NCBI RefSeq assembly: GCF_001424225.1
Contig: NZ_LMOR01000004.1
Location: 496,001 to 560,000 of the forward strand
DNA length: 64,000 bases
Direction of reading: 5' to 3'
Origin: Microbacterium sp. Leaf151
GTDB lineage: Bacteria > Actinomycetota > Actinomycetes > Actinomycetales > Microbacteriaceae
Position 1 is the first letter of the stretch; the number at the start of each line of letters is the position of its first letter. The notes below the pieces were generated by a model. The model searched no databases, was not told where the DNA came from, and was given only the letters and a program-made list of their open reading frames with translations. This document shows, piece by piece, positions 1-8,211 of the stretch. The translations under genes and the position numbers were made by a program.

Positions 1-966
1 CGCGTAGATGTTGGGGACCGAGGTGCGCGCGACGCGGTTGACGCGGATGTTGCCGCCCGCCGTCATCTGCACCCCGGCCTGCTCGAGACCGATGCCGGCC
101 GTGTTGGGGATCGAGCCGACCGCCATCAGGCAGTGACTGCCCTCGATCGTGCGACCGTCGGCGAGGGTGACGAGGACGCCGTCTCCGGTGTTGACGACCG
201 ACTCGGCACGGGCCTTGGCGAGCAGCGTCATGCCGCCGCGCTGGAACACGCGTTCGAGCACGGCAGCCGCATCCTGATCCTCGCCGGGGAGCACCTGATC
301 GCGGCTGGAGACGAGCGTGACCTTCGCGCCGAGGTTCATGTAGGCCGACGCGAACTCCGCGCCCGTGACCCCCGAGCCCACCACGATGAGGTGCGACGGC
401 ACGGACTTCATGTTGTAGAGCTGCGTCCAGGTGAGGATGCGCTGCCCGTCGGGCTTGGCCGAGGGGAGTTCGCGCGGGGACGCGCCGACCGAGACGACGA
501 GGGTCTCGGCCTCGACGCGGTCGAAGTCGGTGCCTCCCGCCTCGGTCGAGACGACGACAGCGCCGTTGCCATCGAGACGGCCGTGACCGGAGATGATGCG
601 CACCCCGGCCTCGAGCAGGGAGGAGCGCATGTCGTCGGACTGCTGACGAGCGAGCGAAAGGAGGCGCTGGTTGACGGCGGCGAGGTTGATCGCGACCTCG
701 GGGGTCAGCGGCTTGCCGCGGTCGTCCTTGGCGAACAGCTGCACGCCGAGGCTGCTGGCATTGCGGATGGCGACGGCGGCGTCGGCCGTGGCGATGAGGG
801 TCTTCGAGGGCACCACGTCGGTGATGACGGCGGAGCCGCCCACGCCCGCACGCTCCACGAGGGTGACGTCGGCGCCGAGCTGCGCGGCCGACAGGGCCGC
901 CTCGTAGCCGCCGGGGCCGCCGCCGACGATCGCGACGGACTGCTTGCGCTCGAAGCTCTGCACCAT
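1..966 (-). CDS. lpdA: LpdA-type NAD(P)H-quinone reductase / flavoprotein disulfide reductase family (3' end outside window)
   Basis: An FAD/NAD(P)-binding pyridine nucleotide-disulfide oxidoreductase. The N-terminal Rossmann motif GGGPGGYEAAL binds FAD, and a second dinucleotide fold follows (VVGSGVTGAEFASAYMNLG, preceded by ILTWTQLYNM). The usual redox-active CxxxxC is absent: where lipoamide dehydrogenases have GGTCLNVGCIPSK this protein reads GVGGSAVITDVVPSKT. It therefore resembles mycobacterial LpdA, a quinone reductase, rather than a true lipoamide dehydrogenase. The C-terminal dimerisation domain lies beyond the window edge. ATG at 966 and ATG at 975 are both possible. I prefer 966 because a CAGAAT element sits 7 nt upstream, which would fit leaderless transcription. 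It is divergent from the purine phosphorylase gene. Confidence 0.85.
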   Translation of the reverse strand, partial: MVQSFERKQSVAIVGGGPGGYEAALSAAQLGADVTLVERAGVGGSAVITDVVPSKTLIATADAAVAIRNASSLGVQLFAKDDRGKPLTPEVAINLAAVNQRLLSLARQQSDDMRSSLLEAGVRIISGHGRLDGNGAVVVSTEAGGTDFDRVEAETLVVSVGASPRELPSAKPDGQRILTWTQLYNMKSVPSHLIVVGSGVTGAEFASAYMNLGAKVTLVSSRDQVLPGEDQDAAAVLERVFQRGGMTLLAKARAESVVNTGDGVLVTLADGRTIEGSHCLMAVGSIPNTAGIGLEQAGVQMTAGGNIRVNRVARTSVPNIYA

Positions 967-1133
967 GGCATCCATTCTGTCAGCGTGGCGGCCACCGCCG
1001 ATCCGCTGCCGCGGTGAAACGCACCGGGGGCCGGCCCGCGAACGAGGGCGCGGGGATCCCCGACGCCCACCCGCCGGGGACCGACACGCCCTCCGGCGGA
1101 GCCCGGCATCTGGCCCGCACGCGCCGTGCTTTC

Positions 1134-1139
1134 TAGAGT
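1134..1139 (+). promoter_or_regulatory. -10 element of a probable leaderless promoter for pnp
   Basis: TAGAGT matches the actinobacterial -10 form TANNNT and lies exactly 6 nt before the ATG of the purine phosphorylase gene. Transcription would then begin at or next to the start codon. The G-run between them could alternatively act as a ribosome binding site. Confidence 0.5.
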
Positions 1140-1145
1140 GGGGGG

Positions 1146-1979
1146 ATGTCCAACAGCATCTCTCACCCGCTCGACGACCCCGCGGTCGACCCCTTCGAGG
1201 TCGCCGCGGCCGCAGCGGCCGACATCGCGCGCCTCTCGGGCGTCGCGCACCACGACATCGCCGTCACCCTGGGGTCGGGCTGGGGGCGCGCAGCCGGTCT
1301 CATCGGCGAGGAGACGGCGTCGTTCCCCGCCACCGAGGTCGTCGGCTTCTCCAAGCCCGCCCTCGAGGGGCACGTCGGCACGCTCCGCAGCGTCCGCACC
1401 CCGGGCGGGAAGAACGTGCTCGTCATCGGCGCGCGCACGCACTACTACGAGAACCACGGCGTGCGCCGGGTCGTGCACAGTGTGCGCACCGCCGCTGCGA
1501 CGGGCGCCCAGACGATGATCCTGACGAACGGCGCCGGCGGTATCCGCGAGACGTGGAAGCCCGGGCAGCCCGTGCTCATCAGCGACCACATCAACCTCAC
1601 CGCCGACTCGCCGCTCGAGGGTGCCACCTTCATCGACCTCACCGACCTGTATTCGACGCGCCTGCGCGACATCGCCCGGGGCATCGACCCGTCGCTCGAC
1701 GAGGGCGTCTACTGCCAGTTCCGCGGGCCGCACTACGAGACCCCGGCCGAGGTGCAGATGGCCAAGACCATCGGCGGGCACATCGTCGGCATGTCGACCG
1801 CCCTCGAGGCGATCGCCGCACGCCAGGCGGGCATGGAGATCCTCGGCTTCTCGCTCATCACGAACCTGGCCGCCGGCATCCAGAAGACCCCGCTCAGCCA
1901 TGAAGAGGTGCTCGAGGCCGGCCGCGAGGCCGAGCCCGTCATCTCAGCGCTGCTGGCCCGCGTGATCGGCGCGCTGTGA
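1146..1979 (+). CDS. purine-nucleoside phosphorylase
   Basis: A 277-residue trimeric-type (class II) purine nucleoside phosphorylase. It would cleave (deoxy)inosine and (deoxy)guanosine with phosphate to free base and (deoxy)ribose 1-phosphate in the cytosol. Family landmarks are the early phosphate loop TLGSGWG, the GARTHYYENHG segment, TNGAGGI, the FRGPHYETPAEVQM base/ribose site, GMSTALEAI and SLITNLAAG. The length is normal. The stop overlaps the GTG start of the downstream mutase by 4 nt, so the two are probably translationally coupled. Together they would convert nucleosides to sugar 5-phosphates. The start is supported by the adjacent promoter-like element and by the length. Confidence 0.93.
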   Translation: MSNSISHPLDDPAVDPFEVAAAAAADIARLSGVAHHDIAVTLGSGWGRAAGLIGEETASFPATEVVGFSKPALEGHVGTLRSVRTPGGKNVLVIGARTHYYENHGVRRVVHSVRTAAATGAQTMILTNGAGGIRETWKPGQPVLISDHINLTADSPLEGATFIDLTDLYSTRLRDIARGIDPSLDEGVYCQFRGPHYETPAEVQMAKTIGGHIVGMSTALEAIAARQAGMEILGFSLITNLAAGIQKTPLSHEEVLEAGREAEPVISALLARVIGAL

Positions 1980-3766
1980 GCGAGAACCCTTCCGGCGATG
2001 CCGGCACGTTCGTCGACGCGGCCCGCGCCTGGATGGCGCAGGACCCGGATGCCGTGACCCGCGACGAGCTGTCCGCTCTGCTCGCGCGCGTGGAGGGCGG
2101 GGATGCCGAGGCGGCCGAGGACCTCGCCGATCGCTTCCGCACCCGCCTGGCGTTCGGCACCGCGGGACTCCGCGGCGCTCTCGGCGCCGGCCCCAACCGC
2201 ATGAACCGGGTACTCGTCGCCCAGGCCGCGGCCGGCTTCGCCGCGTTCCTCGGCGAGCGTGCCGGTTCGACGACCCCGACCGTCGTCATCGGGTACGACG
2301 GTCGGCGCAACTCCGACGTGTTCGCACGCGACTCGGCCGAGATCTTCGCGGGGGCGGGGCTGAACGCGGTGCTGCTCCCGCGGATGCTGCCGACTCCCGT
2401 GCTCGCCTTCGCCGTGCGCCACCTCGGCGCCGATGCGGGCGTCATGGTCACCGCCAGCCACAACCCGCCCGACGACAACGGCTACAAGGTCTATCTCGGC
2501 GGAGCGGACGAGGGCGCGCAGATCGTCTCCCCCGCCGACGCCGAGATCGCCGCCCGCATCCAGCGCATCGCCGACGCGGGCAACGTGAGCGTGCTCCCCC
2601 GCTCGGTCGGGTACGCCAACGCCCCCGAGTCGCTCGTCGACGCCTACGTCGCCGCCACCGCCGCCATCGCCCCGGCACCCGCGGGCGCTCGGGGATTGCG
2701 CTGGGCCTACACCGCGATGCACGGCGTGGGATGGGACACCGTCTCGCGGGTGCTCGCCATGGCCGGGTACCCCGCGCCCACGCTCGTGGAGGCGCAGATC
2801 GAGCCTGACGGCCGCTTCCCCACCGTCGCCTTCCCCAACCCGGAGGAGCCGGGCGCGATGGACCTCGCCTTCGAGACCGCGCGCACCTCGGACGCCGAGC
2901 TCGTCATCGCCAACGATCCGGATGCCGACCGCCTTGCCGTCGCCATCCCCGACGCCGACGCGGAGGGCGGCTGGCGCCGGCTCAGCGGCAACGAGATCGG
3001 GCTGCTGCTCGGGTGGCGGGCCGCCCGGGAAGCAGCCGCCGCCCGCGACGGCTCAGCGGACAAGGTCGCAGCCGGCGACGGCGGAGCCGGCCACGACTCG
3101 TCGGACGGCTCGTCGCACGGCGCCCCCGACGCGGATGCCGGCTCCCCGGCATCCCTCGCCTGCTCGCTCGTGTCGTCGCCCGGGCTCCAGGCGGTCGCCG
3201 AGCACTACGGTCTCGCCTTCCACTCCACCCTTACGGGCTTCAAGTGGATCTCGCGGGCGCCGGGCATCGTCTTCGGCTTCGAGGAGGCCCTCGGCTACCT
3301 CGTGAACCCCCGCACCGTCCGCGACAAAGACGGCATCTCCGCCGCCGTGGCGATGCTCGGCATGGCCGCCGAGGCACGGGGGCAGGGGCGCACGGTCGCC
3401 GACCTGCTGCAGGAGTTCCGCGACACCTTCGGCGCGTTCGCGAGCGACCAGATCTCGATCCGGGTCAGCGACGTGGGCGAGATCGCCGGGATCATGGCAT
3501 CCCTGCGCGCTCACCCGCCCACGACCGTCGGCGGTGTCGCGGTCGCGCGGATCGACGACCTGCTCGCCGGTGTCGACGATCTGCCCCCGGGCGATGTGCT
3601 GCGCCTCTGGCTCGACGGCGGATCGCGCCTCATCGTGCGCCCGAGCGGCACGGAACCGAAGCTCAAGCTGTACCTGGACGTGCGCGGCTCCTCGGCCAAG
3701 AAGGCCCGCCGCCGCCTCGAGGCGCTGCGCGCGGGCGCGGAGGAATTGCTGGCCGCGGTGCGCTGA
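1976..3766 (+). CDS. phospho-sugar mutase (PmmB/phosphopentomutase-like, alpha-D-phosphohexomutase superfamily)
   Basis: A 596-residue member of the alpha-D-phosphohexomutase superfamily. The phosphoserine loop is GVMVTASHNPPDDNGYK, the metal loop DPDADR, the sugar-binding loop GFEEALGY, and the C-terminal phosphate-binding loop RPSGTEPKLKLY. All four functional loops are intact. Coupling to purine phosphorylase suggests that it acts on (deoxy)ribose 1-phosphate, as PGM2-like enzymes do, rather than on mannose or glucose phosphates; this is inference. Residues about 347-393 are an insertion rich in Ala, Asp, Gly and Ser between the metal loop and the sugar loop, probably a flexible surface loop. 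The GTG start at 1976 overlaps the preceding stop. Confidence 0.88.
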   Translation: MSENPSGDAGTFVDAARAWMAQDPDAVTRDELSALLARVEGGDAEAAEDLADRFRTRLAFGTAGLRGALGAGPNRMNRVLVAQAAAGFAAFLGERAGSTTPTVVIGYDGRRNSDVFARDSAEIFAGAGLNAVLLPRMLPTPVLAFAVRHLGADAGVMVTASHNPPDDNGYKVYLGGADEGAQIVSPADAEIAARIQRIADAGNVSVLPRSVGYANAPESLVDAYVAATAAIAPAPAGARGLRWAYTAMHGVGWDTVSRVLAMAGYPAPTLVEAQIEPDGRFPTVAFPNPEEPGAMDLAFETARTSDAELVIANDPDADRLAVAIPDADAEGGWRRLSGNEIGLLLGWRAAREAAAARDGSADKVAAGDGGAGHDSSDGSSHGAPDADAGSPASLACSLVSSPGLQAVAEHYGLAFHSTLTGFKWISRAPGIVFGFEEALGYLVNPRTVRDKDGISAAVAMLGMAAEARGQGRTVADLLQEFRDTFGAFASDQISIRVSDVGEIAGIMASLRAHPPTTVGGVAVARIDDLLAGVDDLPPGDVLRLWLDGGSRLIVRPSGTEPKLKLYLDVRGSSAKKARRRLEALRAGAEELLAAVR

Positions 3767-3783
3767 CAGGGGCGGGCGACGTC

Positions 3784-3971
3784 GCTGCGGCGAGGCTCCT
3801 TCGACGTCGTAGCGCGGGGGCGTGCGAGTCTGCGGCGGGACTCCGGCGGCGTTGTCGGAGCACGGGAGCGTCCGAGACGGCGGCGGGGCTCCTGCGCCGT
3901 CGGAGCGCGGGAGCCTCCAAGACGGCGGCGGGGCTCCGGCACCGTCGTCGGAGCGCGGCCGCGTCCGAGTC
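3784..3971 (+). repeat. imperfect tandem repeat, four units of 45-48 bp
   Basis: Four degenerate copies run at 3784-3831, 3832-3878, 3879-3923 and 3924-3971. Each starts near GCGGCGGGGCTCC, carries GTCGGAGCGCGGG in the middle and ends GCGTCCGAGAC or similar. They fill most of the gap between the convergent mutase and LuxR genes. I see no gene in this gap. Confidence 0.8.
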
Positions 3972-4022
3972 GGCGTCGCCGCCTTCGTCGTGGCGGAGCG
4001 GCCTCGCCGGGTCTCGATCCCG

Positions 4023-6458
4023 TCAGCGCTGTACGAGCGGGCGGGCCGCGCCGACGGCCTGTCCGAACCTCTCCTGGCGACTCATGCCCAGGCGCGTGCG
4101 GGCGTGATGCAAGTGCGATTCGACCGTACGCACCGACAGACCGAGACGACGGGCGATCTGCGCGTTCGTCGCGCCCGTCATGGCGAGATCGACCACCTGC
4201 CGTTCGCGTGAGGTCAGCAGATCGAGCGTGGGCTGAGCGTCGACGCGGGCGGCCTCGTGCAAGTCGGCGACGAACGCGCGCACGGGTGCGAGATCGAACC
4301 TCTCGGCCAGCGCCACCGCGCGCTCCCGGACCTCCGACACAGGAACACCGGCGTCCACCATGATCTGCAGGAGCGCGGGCAGGAGGACCGGCATCCGCCG
4401 TTCGGCCAGAGAGATCGCGCGGGACGCCCGCGCCGCAGCGGCATCCGGCCGGCCGTTGGCCACCTCGAACCGCGCGCACACCGTTTCGCGCAGTACCGGG
4501 AACGCGCCGCACGCCCGTCCCGTCGAGGCAGCGTCGATGCGCTCGAGCGCTTCGGCCGCGTGTACGAGATCGCCCCGGGTGATGAAGGCGACGGCGCGGA
4601 TGGCGTCGAACCAGATGCGGAACGACTCCGGCGGGGCGATGCGCGGGATCTGGAGGCTGGCGAAGGCGACGTCGGGCCGCATCCGCAGAAGCTGCACCGA
4701 CGCGTCCAGAAGGGCGAGGACGGCGACCTCGTCCTGACGGTCGGCCCACCGCGCCGACAGGAGGCGGCGCCTGGTCGCACCTTCGATGACGACGAGATCT
4801 TCACCGATCATCACCATCGTGTAGGCGTGCAGCAGGAACAGCGTGAGGTCGGACTCGACCTCCCACCCGTGCGTCTCCTGCCGACCGCGCAGCAGGGCCC
4901 GCGCGCGGGCGGCCTCACCGCGCGCCGCGGCGAGCGCAGCCTGGAGCGCGTCGTCGACGACGGCCGCGTCGGGCCGTCCCGCATCGACGGGCTGCGGCGA
5001 CGGCGCCCTCTCAGCGAACGAGGCACCGTTGGGCAGCGACAGCATCGCCACCGCCTGCTCGACGCGGATGCGCCAGTCGCCATCGTCGGGCGCCCAGCTC
5101 GCCAGCGCCCGCAGACGGTCGCGGGCCGCTTCGGACCCCGCGCACGTCGCGCACAGCGTCCGGACGTACACGTGCAGGGCCAACTCGCGCTCGGCCGCCG
5201 ACGCGGGCTCGGGAAGAGTGCGCAGCAGGAGCTCGGCCTCGGCGTAGTCCTCGAGGGCGATACGCGTGAGAATGAGCGCCGCCGATGCGCGCAGGTCGGG
5301 GCCGTTGTCGAGGACGCGGGCGATCACCGACAGGGAGTCGCGCGGCACGCCCGATCGCGCGAGTGTGAGCGCCGCGCGCGGCAGCACCGCCGCCAAAGGC
5401 TCGGCGAGGGGTCCGACCACCTCGACCGTCCCGGCGAAACGCGCGCAGAACACCTCTTCGGCGGGGGTCAGCACATCGCCGTGCCGGAGGAGATCGAGGA
5501 GGCGGTGGGCGATGTCGCGACGCTCGTCGAGGTGCTCTTCGCGCGGCGCGGAGTCGTGGACGACCCGGGCCAGCAGCGGACTCACGGCGGCCGACCCCGC
5601 CTCGACCGAGGCCACGACGAGGTTCCCGTCGTGGAGGCGCGCGAGCACGTCGGCGGGCACGACCGATCCGATGTGACGCAGTGGAATGGCGCCGAGCTCG
5701 AAGACGATGCCCAGCAGACGGCGGTCGCGCGCGTCCAGCGGTGCCAGCATCCGCGTCAGGGATGCCACGAGGCCACCGGGCAGCAGATCGGCGAACGGCT
5801 CGATCGGGCACACCGCGTGCATCCGCCCGCGGGCCGCGGCGACCTCGATCAGCTCGCCGACGAGCCCGGGGCTTCCCCCACTGAGGTGGTGCAGCGCCAT
5901 CATCCACGCGTCGTCCGCGGGTCCGACCCCGTGCCGGCTCTCCCTCAGCGCGTTCGCCAGGGCGGCCGTCTCAGCGAGAGCGAGCGGCCCCACGGCGATG
6001 TTCAATCGGTCGGCGTCCTCGACCAGCGGTCGCAGCAGCTCCCAGCGGTGGATCGAGCCGCGGGCGACCTCGTGCCGGGGAGCGAGGGCCGCCAGGAGCA
6101 CGGCACTCGATGCGCCCAGGGCGTCGATGAGCGCGGCCGCCCCGGCATCCGGAAGCAAGTCGATGTCATCGACGACGAGGACTCCGGCGCGAAACTCGAC
6201 CTCCGCGACCACGTCGGCGACATCGTCCGCACCGATGAGGGCGCGCCGATCGGACATCCCCGAGCGCACCGTCACGACGCCCGCCCGTGTCTCGATGACG
6301 AACGTCGGCCGCGACTGCGCCTCGGCGATCGCCGCCAGCAGGCGTGAGCGACCGCTCCGCGCCGGCCCCGTCAGCAGAACGCCGCGTTTCGCGCGCAACG
6401 CCTCCGCCGCGATGGATTTCTCCCGCGCGCGCCCCATCAGTGGTCGACCTGCACCCAT
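4023..6458 (-). CDS. large LuxR-family transcriptional regulator with N-terminal ATPase-like domain
   Basis: An 811-residue regulator. The N-terminus has a nucleotide-binding-like segment with loop GPARSGRS (residues 31-38) and a Walker B-like VLVVDDID. Arg replaces the usual Walker A lysine, so ATP hydrolysis may be lost. The middle is a long Ala/Leu-rich helical region resembling the TPR-like sensor part of MalT/LAL regulators. The C-terminus is a GerE/LuxR helix-turn-helix (LTSRERQVVDLAMTGATNAQ, then RLGLSVRTVESHLHHARTRL). ATG at 6458 follows AGGGAG with good spacing; the open frame continues far upstream but lies opposite a better gene. It is divergent from the surface-protein gene at 6720 and is the obvious candidate regulator of that locus. 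Confidence 0.85.
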   Translation of the reverse strand: MGAGRPLMGRAREKSIAAEALRAKRGVLLTGPARSGRSRLLAAIAEAQSRPTFVIETRAGVVTVRSGMSDRRALIGADDVADVVAEVEFRAGVLVVDDIDLLPDAGAAALIDALGASSAVLLAALAPRHEVARGSIHRWELLRPLVEDADRLNIAVGPLALAETAALANALRESRHGVGPADDAWMMALHHLSGGSPGLVGELIEVAAARGRMHAVCPIEPFADLLPGGLVASLTRMLAPLDARDRRLLGIVFELGAIPLRHIGSVVPADVLARLHDGNLVVASVEAGSAAVSPLLARVVHDSAPREEHLDERRDIAHRLLDLLRHGDVLTPAEEVFCARFAGTVEVVGPLAEPLAAVLPRAALTLARSGVPRDSLSVIARVLDNGPDLRASAALILTRIALEDYAEAELLLRTLPEPASAAERELALHVYVRTLCATCAGSEAARDRLRALASWAPDDGDWRIRVEQAVAMLSLPNGASFAERAPSPQPVDAGRPDAAVVDDALQAALAAARGEAARARALLRGRQETHGWEVESDLTLFLLHAYTMVMIGEDLVVIEGATRRRLLSARWADRQDEVAVLALLDASVQLLRMRPDVAFASLQIPRIAPPESFRIWFDAIRAVAFITRGDLVHAAEALERIDAASTGRACGAFPVLRETVCARFEVANGRPDAAAARASRAISLAERRMPVLLPALLQIMVDAGVPVSEVRERAVALAERFDLAPVRAFVADLHEAARVDAQPTLDLLTSRERQVVDLAMTGATNAQIARRLGLSVRTVESHLHHARTRLGMSRQERFGQAVGAARPLVQR

Positions 6459-6550
6459 GCGGTGTCTCCCTGCACTCCCCCGCGTCCACGGACGCGGCCC
6501 CGAATCGTTCCTACACCGAACTCGGTGTCGGTTCCGAGCTTTCGACGGGG

Positions 6551-6603
6551 AATCAGTAGTCAATGAGACATACGGAGCCGAAAGAAGAACCCTAAGTAGT
6601 CCG
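6551..6603 (+). promoter_or_regulatory. AGTAGT box cluster upstream of the exosortase locus
   Basis: AATCAGTAGTC at 6551-6561 and AAGTAGTCCG at 6594-6603 lie in an unusually AT-rich divergent intergenic region. The last AGTAGT ends 119 nt before the ATG at 6720. The identical 11-mer AATCAGTAGTC recurs upstream of the pilus locus at 22454-22464. This is possibly a shared activator site or promoter element; the protein that binds it is unknown. Confidence 0.5.
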
Positions 6604-6719
6604 ATTCCGTACGGGGCACGGATGCTTCCGCCCGATCGCGCGCCTACTTTCACCTTGCACCGCACCATCCGGCCCGCGGTGGGCCCGAAGGTGTGCGGCC
6701 ATCCAGGAAGCAGGCATCC

Positions 6720-8009
6720 ATGACCATTCGTCCACACACCTCTGCTCGAACGGGGAGGGCCGTGCGAGCCGTCGGGGCCACCGTCGCCGTCGCAGCCCTC
6801 CTCCTCCCCGCCACGGCGGCGCACGCCGCCCCGGTGGACGTCGTATCGCAGGGCACGGGCCGTCTCGTTCAGACGTCCCTCCTCGGCACCGACATCCTCG
6901 ACACCGTCGTCGCCCTCCGCGGCGCGAACGCCGTCAACACCGACGCCTCGGGCGACGTCATCGTCGACCAGCCCCTCGACGCCGAGGCCCTCGCGGGTCT
7001 CGTCGCACTGCAGGCGGGTTCGACGAACCTCTTCGGCGACAACGGCATCATCCAGCTCGGCGCGGTGGGTCAGTACGCTCGCGCGAACGACGACGGCAGC
7101 TCGTCGGCGTTCTCGGGCGCGGTCTCGGCGGCACCGAGCCTCATCGGCGTCGGCACCGTCACGCCCTCCAGCGTCGGCGACCCCTCGGCGGAGAACACGG
7201 GCAGCATCACGGTCGGAGGCGCCGACGCCCTGGCGGGGCTGCAGGTGAACATCGGAACGCTCGCGGCATCCGCCACCCAAACGACCGACGGCACGCAGAG
7301 CGGGCAATACGTCGTCGCCGACGTCGGCGTCGTCGTCAACGGCACCCTCGTCTCGGGCGTGCTGAACACCCTCAACCCCGCGATCAACACGCTGCTGACC
7401 GCGGCCGCCGTCGCCGGTCTCGACCTGGACAACCCGTTCGCCTCCGGCACCATCACGCTGACCGAAGACGACCTGCTGGCGGCGGCGGGGGTCGCCGACA
7501 TCAATGCTCTCCCGCCCGGCACCGACCTGCTCTCGTTCGTGCCCGCAGCCGTGGTCACGCAGATCTCCGACGGTGTCAACGGGATCCTGGATGCCGTCCA
7601 GGACCGCGTCGACGAGCTGGGTCTGGCCGGTCTCGTCCTCGGCACCGCACTCGGTGCCGCGGAAGCCGTCATCAACCCGGTGCTCGACGGCCTGGTCGAC
7701 AGCCTCCAGGGCCCGCTCGGCGCGGCGATCACCGCGCTCGCGCAGCTGCAGGTCAACGTGCAGTCGACGGACAGCGGAACCTTCACCCAGACGGCGCTGC
7801 GGGTCGGCCTCGGCACGGCGGGCGCTATCGCGATCGTCGACCTGGCCACCGCGTCGGTCGGCCCCAACGCCGGTCAGCTGGCCGTGCCCGTGGCAGGTCC
7901 CGAATCGCTGGCTCTCGCCGGAGGAGGATTCGGTCTCGCAGCCGTCATCGTCGCCGCCGTGCTGCTGCGACGTCGCAGCCAGCACGTGGCCACACCGGCC
8001 CAGGGCTGA
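6720..8009 (+). CDS. choice-of-anchor G family secreted surface protein with PEP-CTERM-like C-terminus
   Basis: A 429-residue exported protein. The signal peptide is residues about 1-37 (hydrophobic VGATVAVAALLLPATAAHAA). The body is a Gly/Ala/Asp/Thr-rich beta-type domain with no catalytic motif, matching my memory of the choice-of-anchor G family. The C-terminus is a compact sorting signal: VAGPESLALAGGG, then a hydrophobic helix, then RRR. This resembles PEP-CTERM signals cleaved by exosortases, not an LPXTG motif. ATG at 6720 is chosen over an upstream GTG because AGGAAG lies just before it. It heads a tightly packed run that includes an exosortase-like gene, so it is the likely substrate of that enzyme. 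Confidence 0.85.
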   Translation: MTIRPHTSARTGRAVRAVGATVAVAALLLPATAAHAAPVDVVSQGTGRLVQTSLLGTDILDTVVALRGANAVNTDASGDVIVDQPLDAEALAGLVALQAGSTNLFGDNGIIQLGAVGQYARANDDGSSSAFSGAVSAAPSLIGVGTVTPSSVGDPSAENTGSITVGGADALAGLQVNIGTLAASATQTTDGTQSGQYVVADVGVVVNGTLVSGVLNTLNPAINTLLTAAAVAGLDLDNPFASGTITLTEDDLLAAAGVADINALPPGTDLLSFVPAAVVTQISDGVNGILDAVQDRVDELGLAGLVLGTALGAAEAVINPVLDGLVDSLQGPLGAAITALAQLQVNVQSTDSGTFTQTALRVGLGTAGAIAIVDLATASVGPNAGQLAVPVAGPESLALAGGGFGLAAVIVAAVLLRRRSQHVATPAQG

Positions 8010-8013
8010 TCAC

Positions 8014-8211
8014 GTGTACCGCAACGGTGCGATGGGCGGCGGCGCCGTCGGCATCCTCGCGGTCACCGGCTACGCGGCCCCGACGGCGACACTCGCCGTC
8101 GTCGGGGTCGGCGCAGCAGTGATCGGCGGACTGCTCGCCTGGCGCTCGCGGCGTCTTCGGTCACAGGATGCCGTCGACCTGGCATCCGGAGAGGACACCC
8201 CCCGCTCGTGA
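8014..8211 (+). CDS. 65-residue membrane protein with LAVTG and a sorting-signal-like helix
   Basis: A short gene of unrecognised family between the surface protein and the glycosyltransferase. GTG at 8014 follows the previous stop by 4 nt, and an in-frame ATG at 8032 is an alternative. The protein is almost entirely one or two hydrophobic segments (GILAVTGYAAP, then LAVVGVGAAVIGGLLAW), followed by SRRLR and a polar 16-residue tail. The LAVTG-helix-Arg arrangement looks like a class E sortase signal, but no signal peptide or mature domain precedes it. Its stop overlaps the next start by 4 nt. It may be a small partner or membrane anchor of the locus; function is unknown. Confidence 0.7.
   Translation: MYRNGAMGGGAVGILAVTGYAAPTATLAVVGVGAAVIGGLLAWRSRRLRSQDAVDLASGEDTPRS

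Noticed and set aside
705..1901. A 398-residue minus-strand frame across the lpdA-pnp junction
   Set aside because: It runs antisense to the purine phosphorylase gene and overlaps lpdA in another frame; no domain is visible.
4023..7985. A single 1320-residue minus-strand frame covering the LuxR gene and the region opposite the surface protein
   Set aside because: The part upstream of 6458 lies antisense to a well-supported secreted protein, has Arg/Asp/Glu/Gly-rich low-complexity composition, and there is a good ribosome binding site and ATG at 6458.
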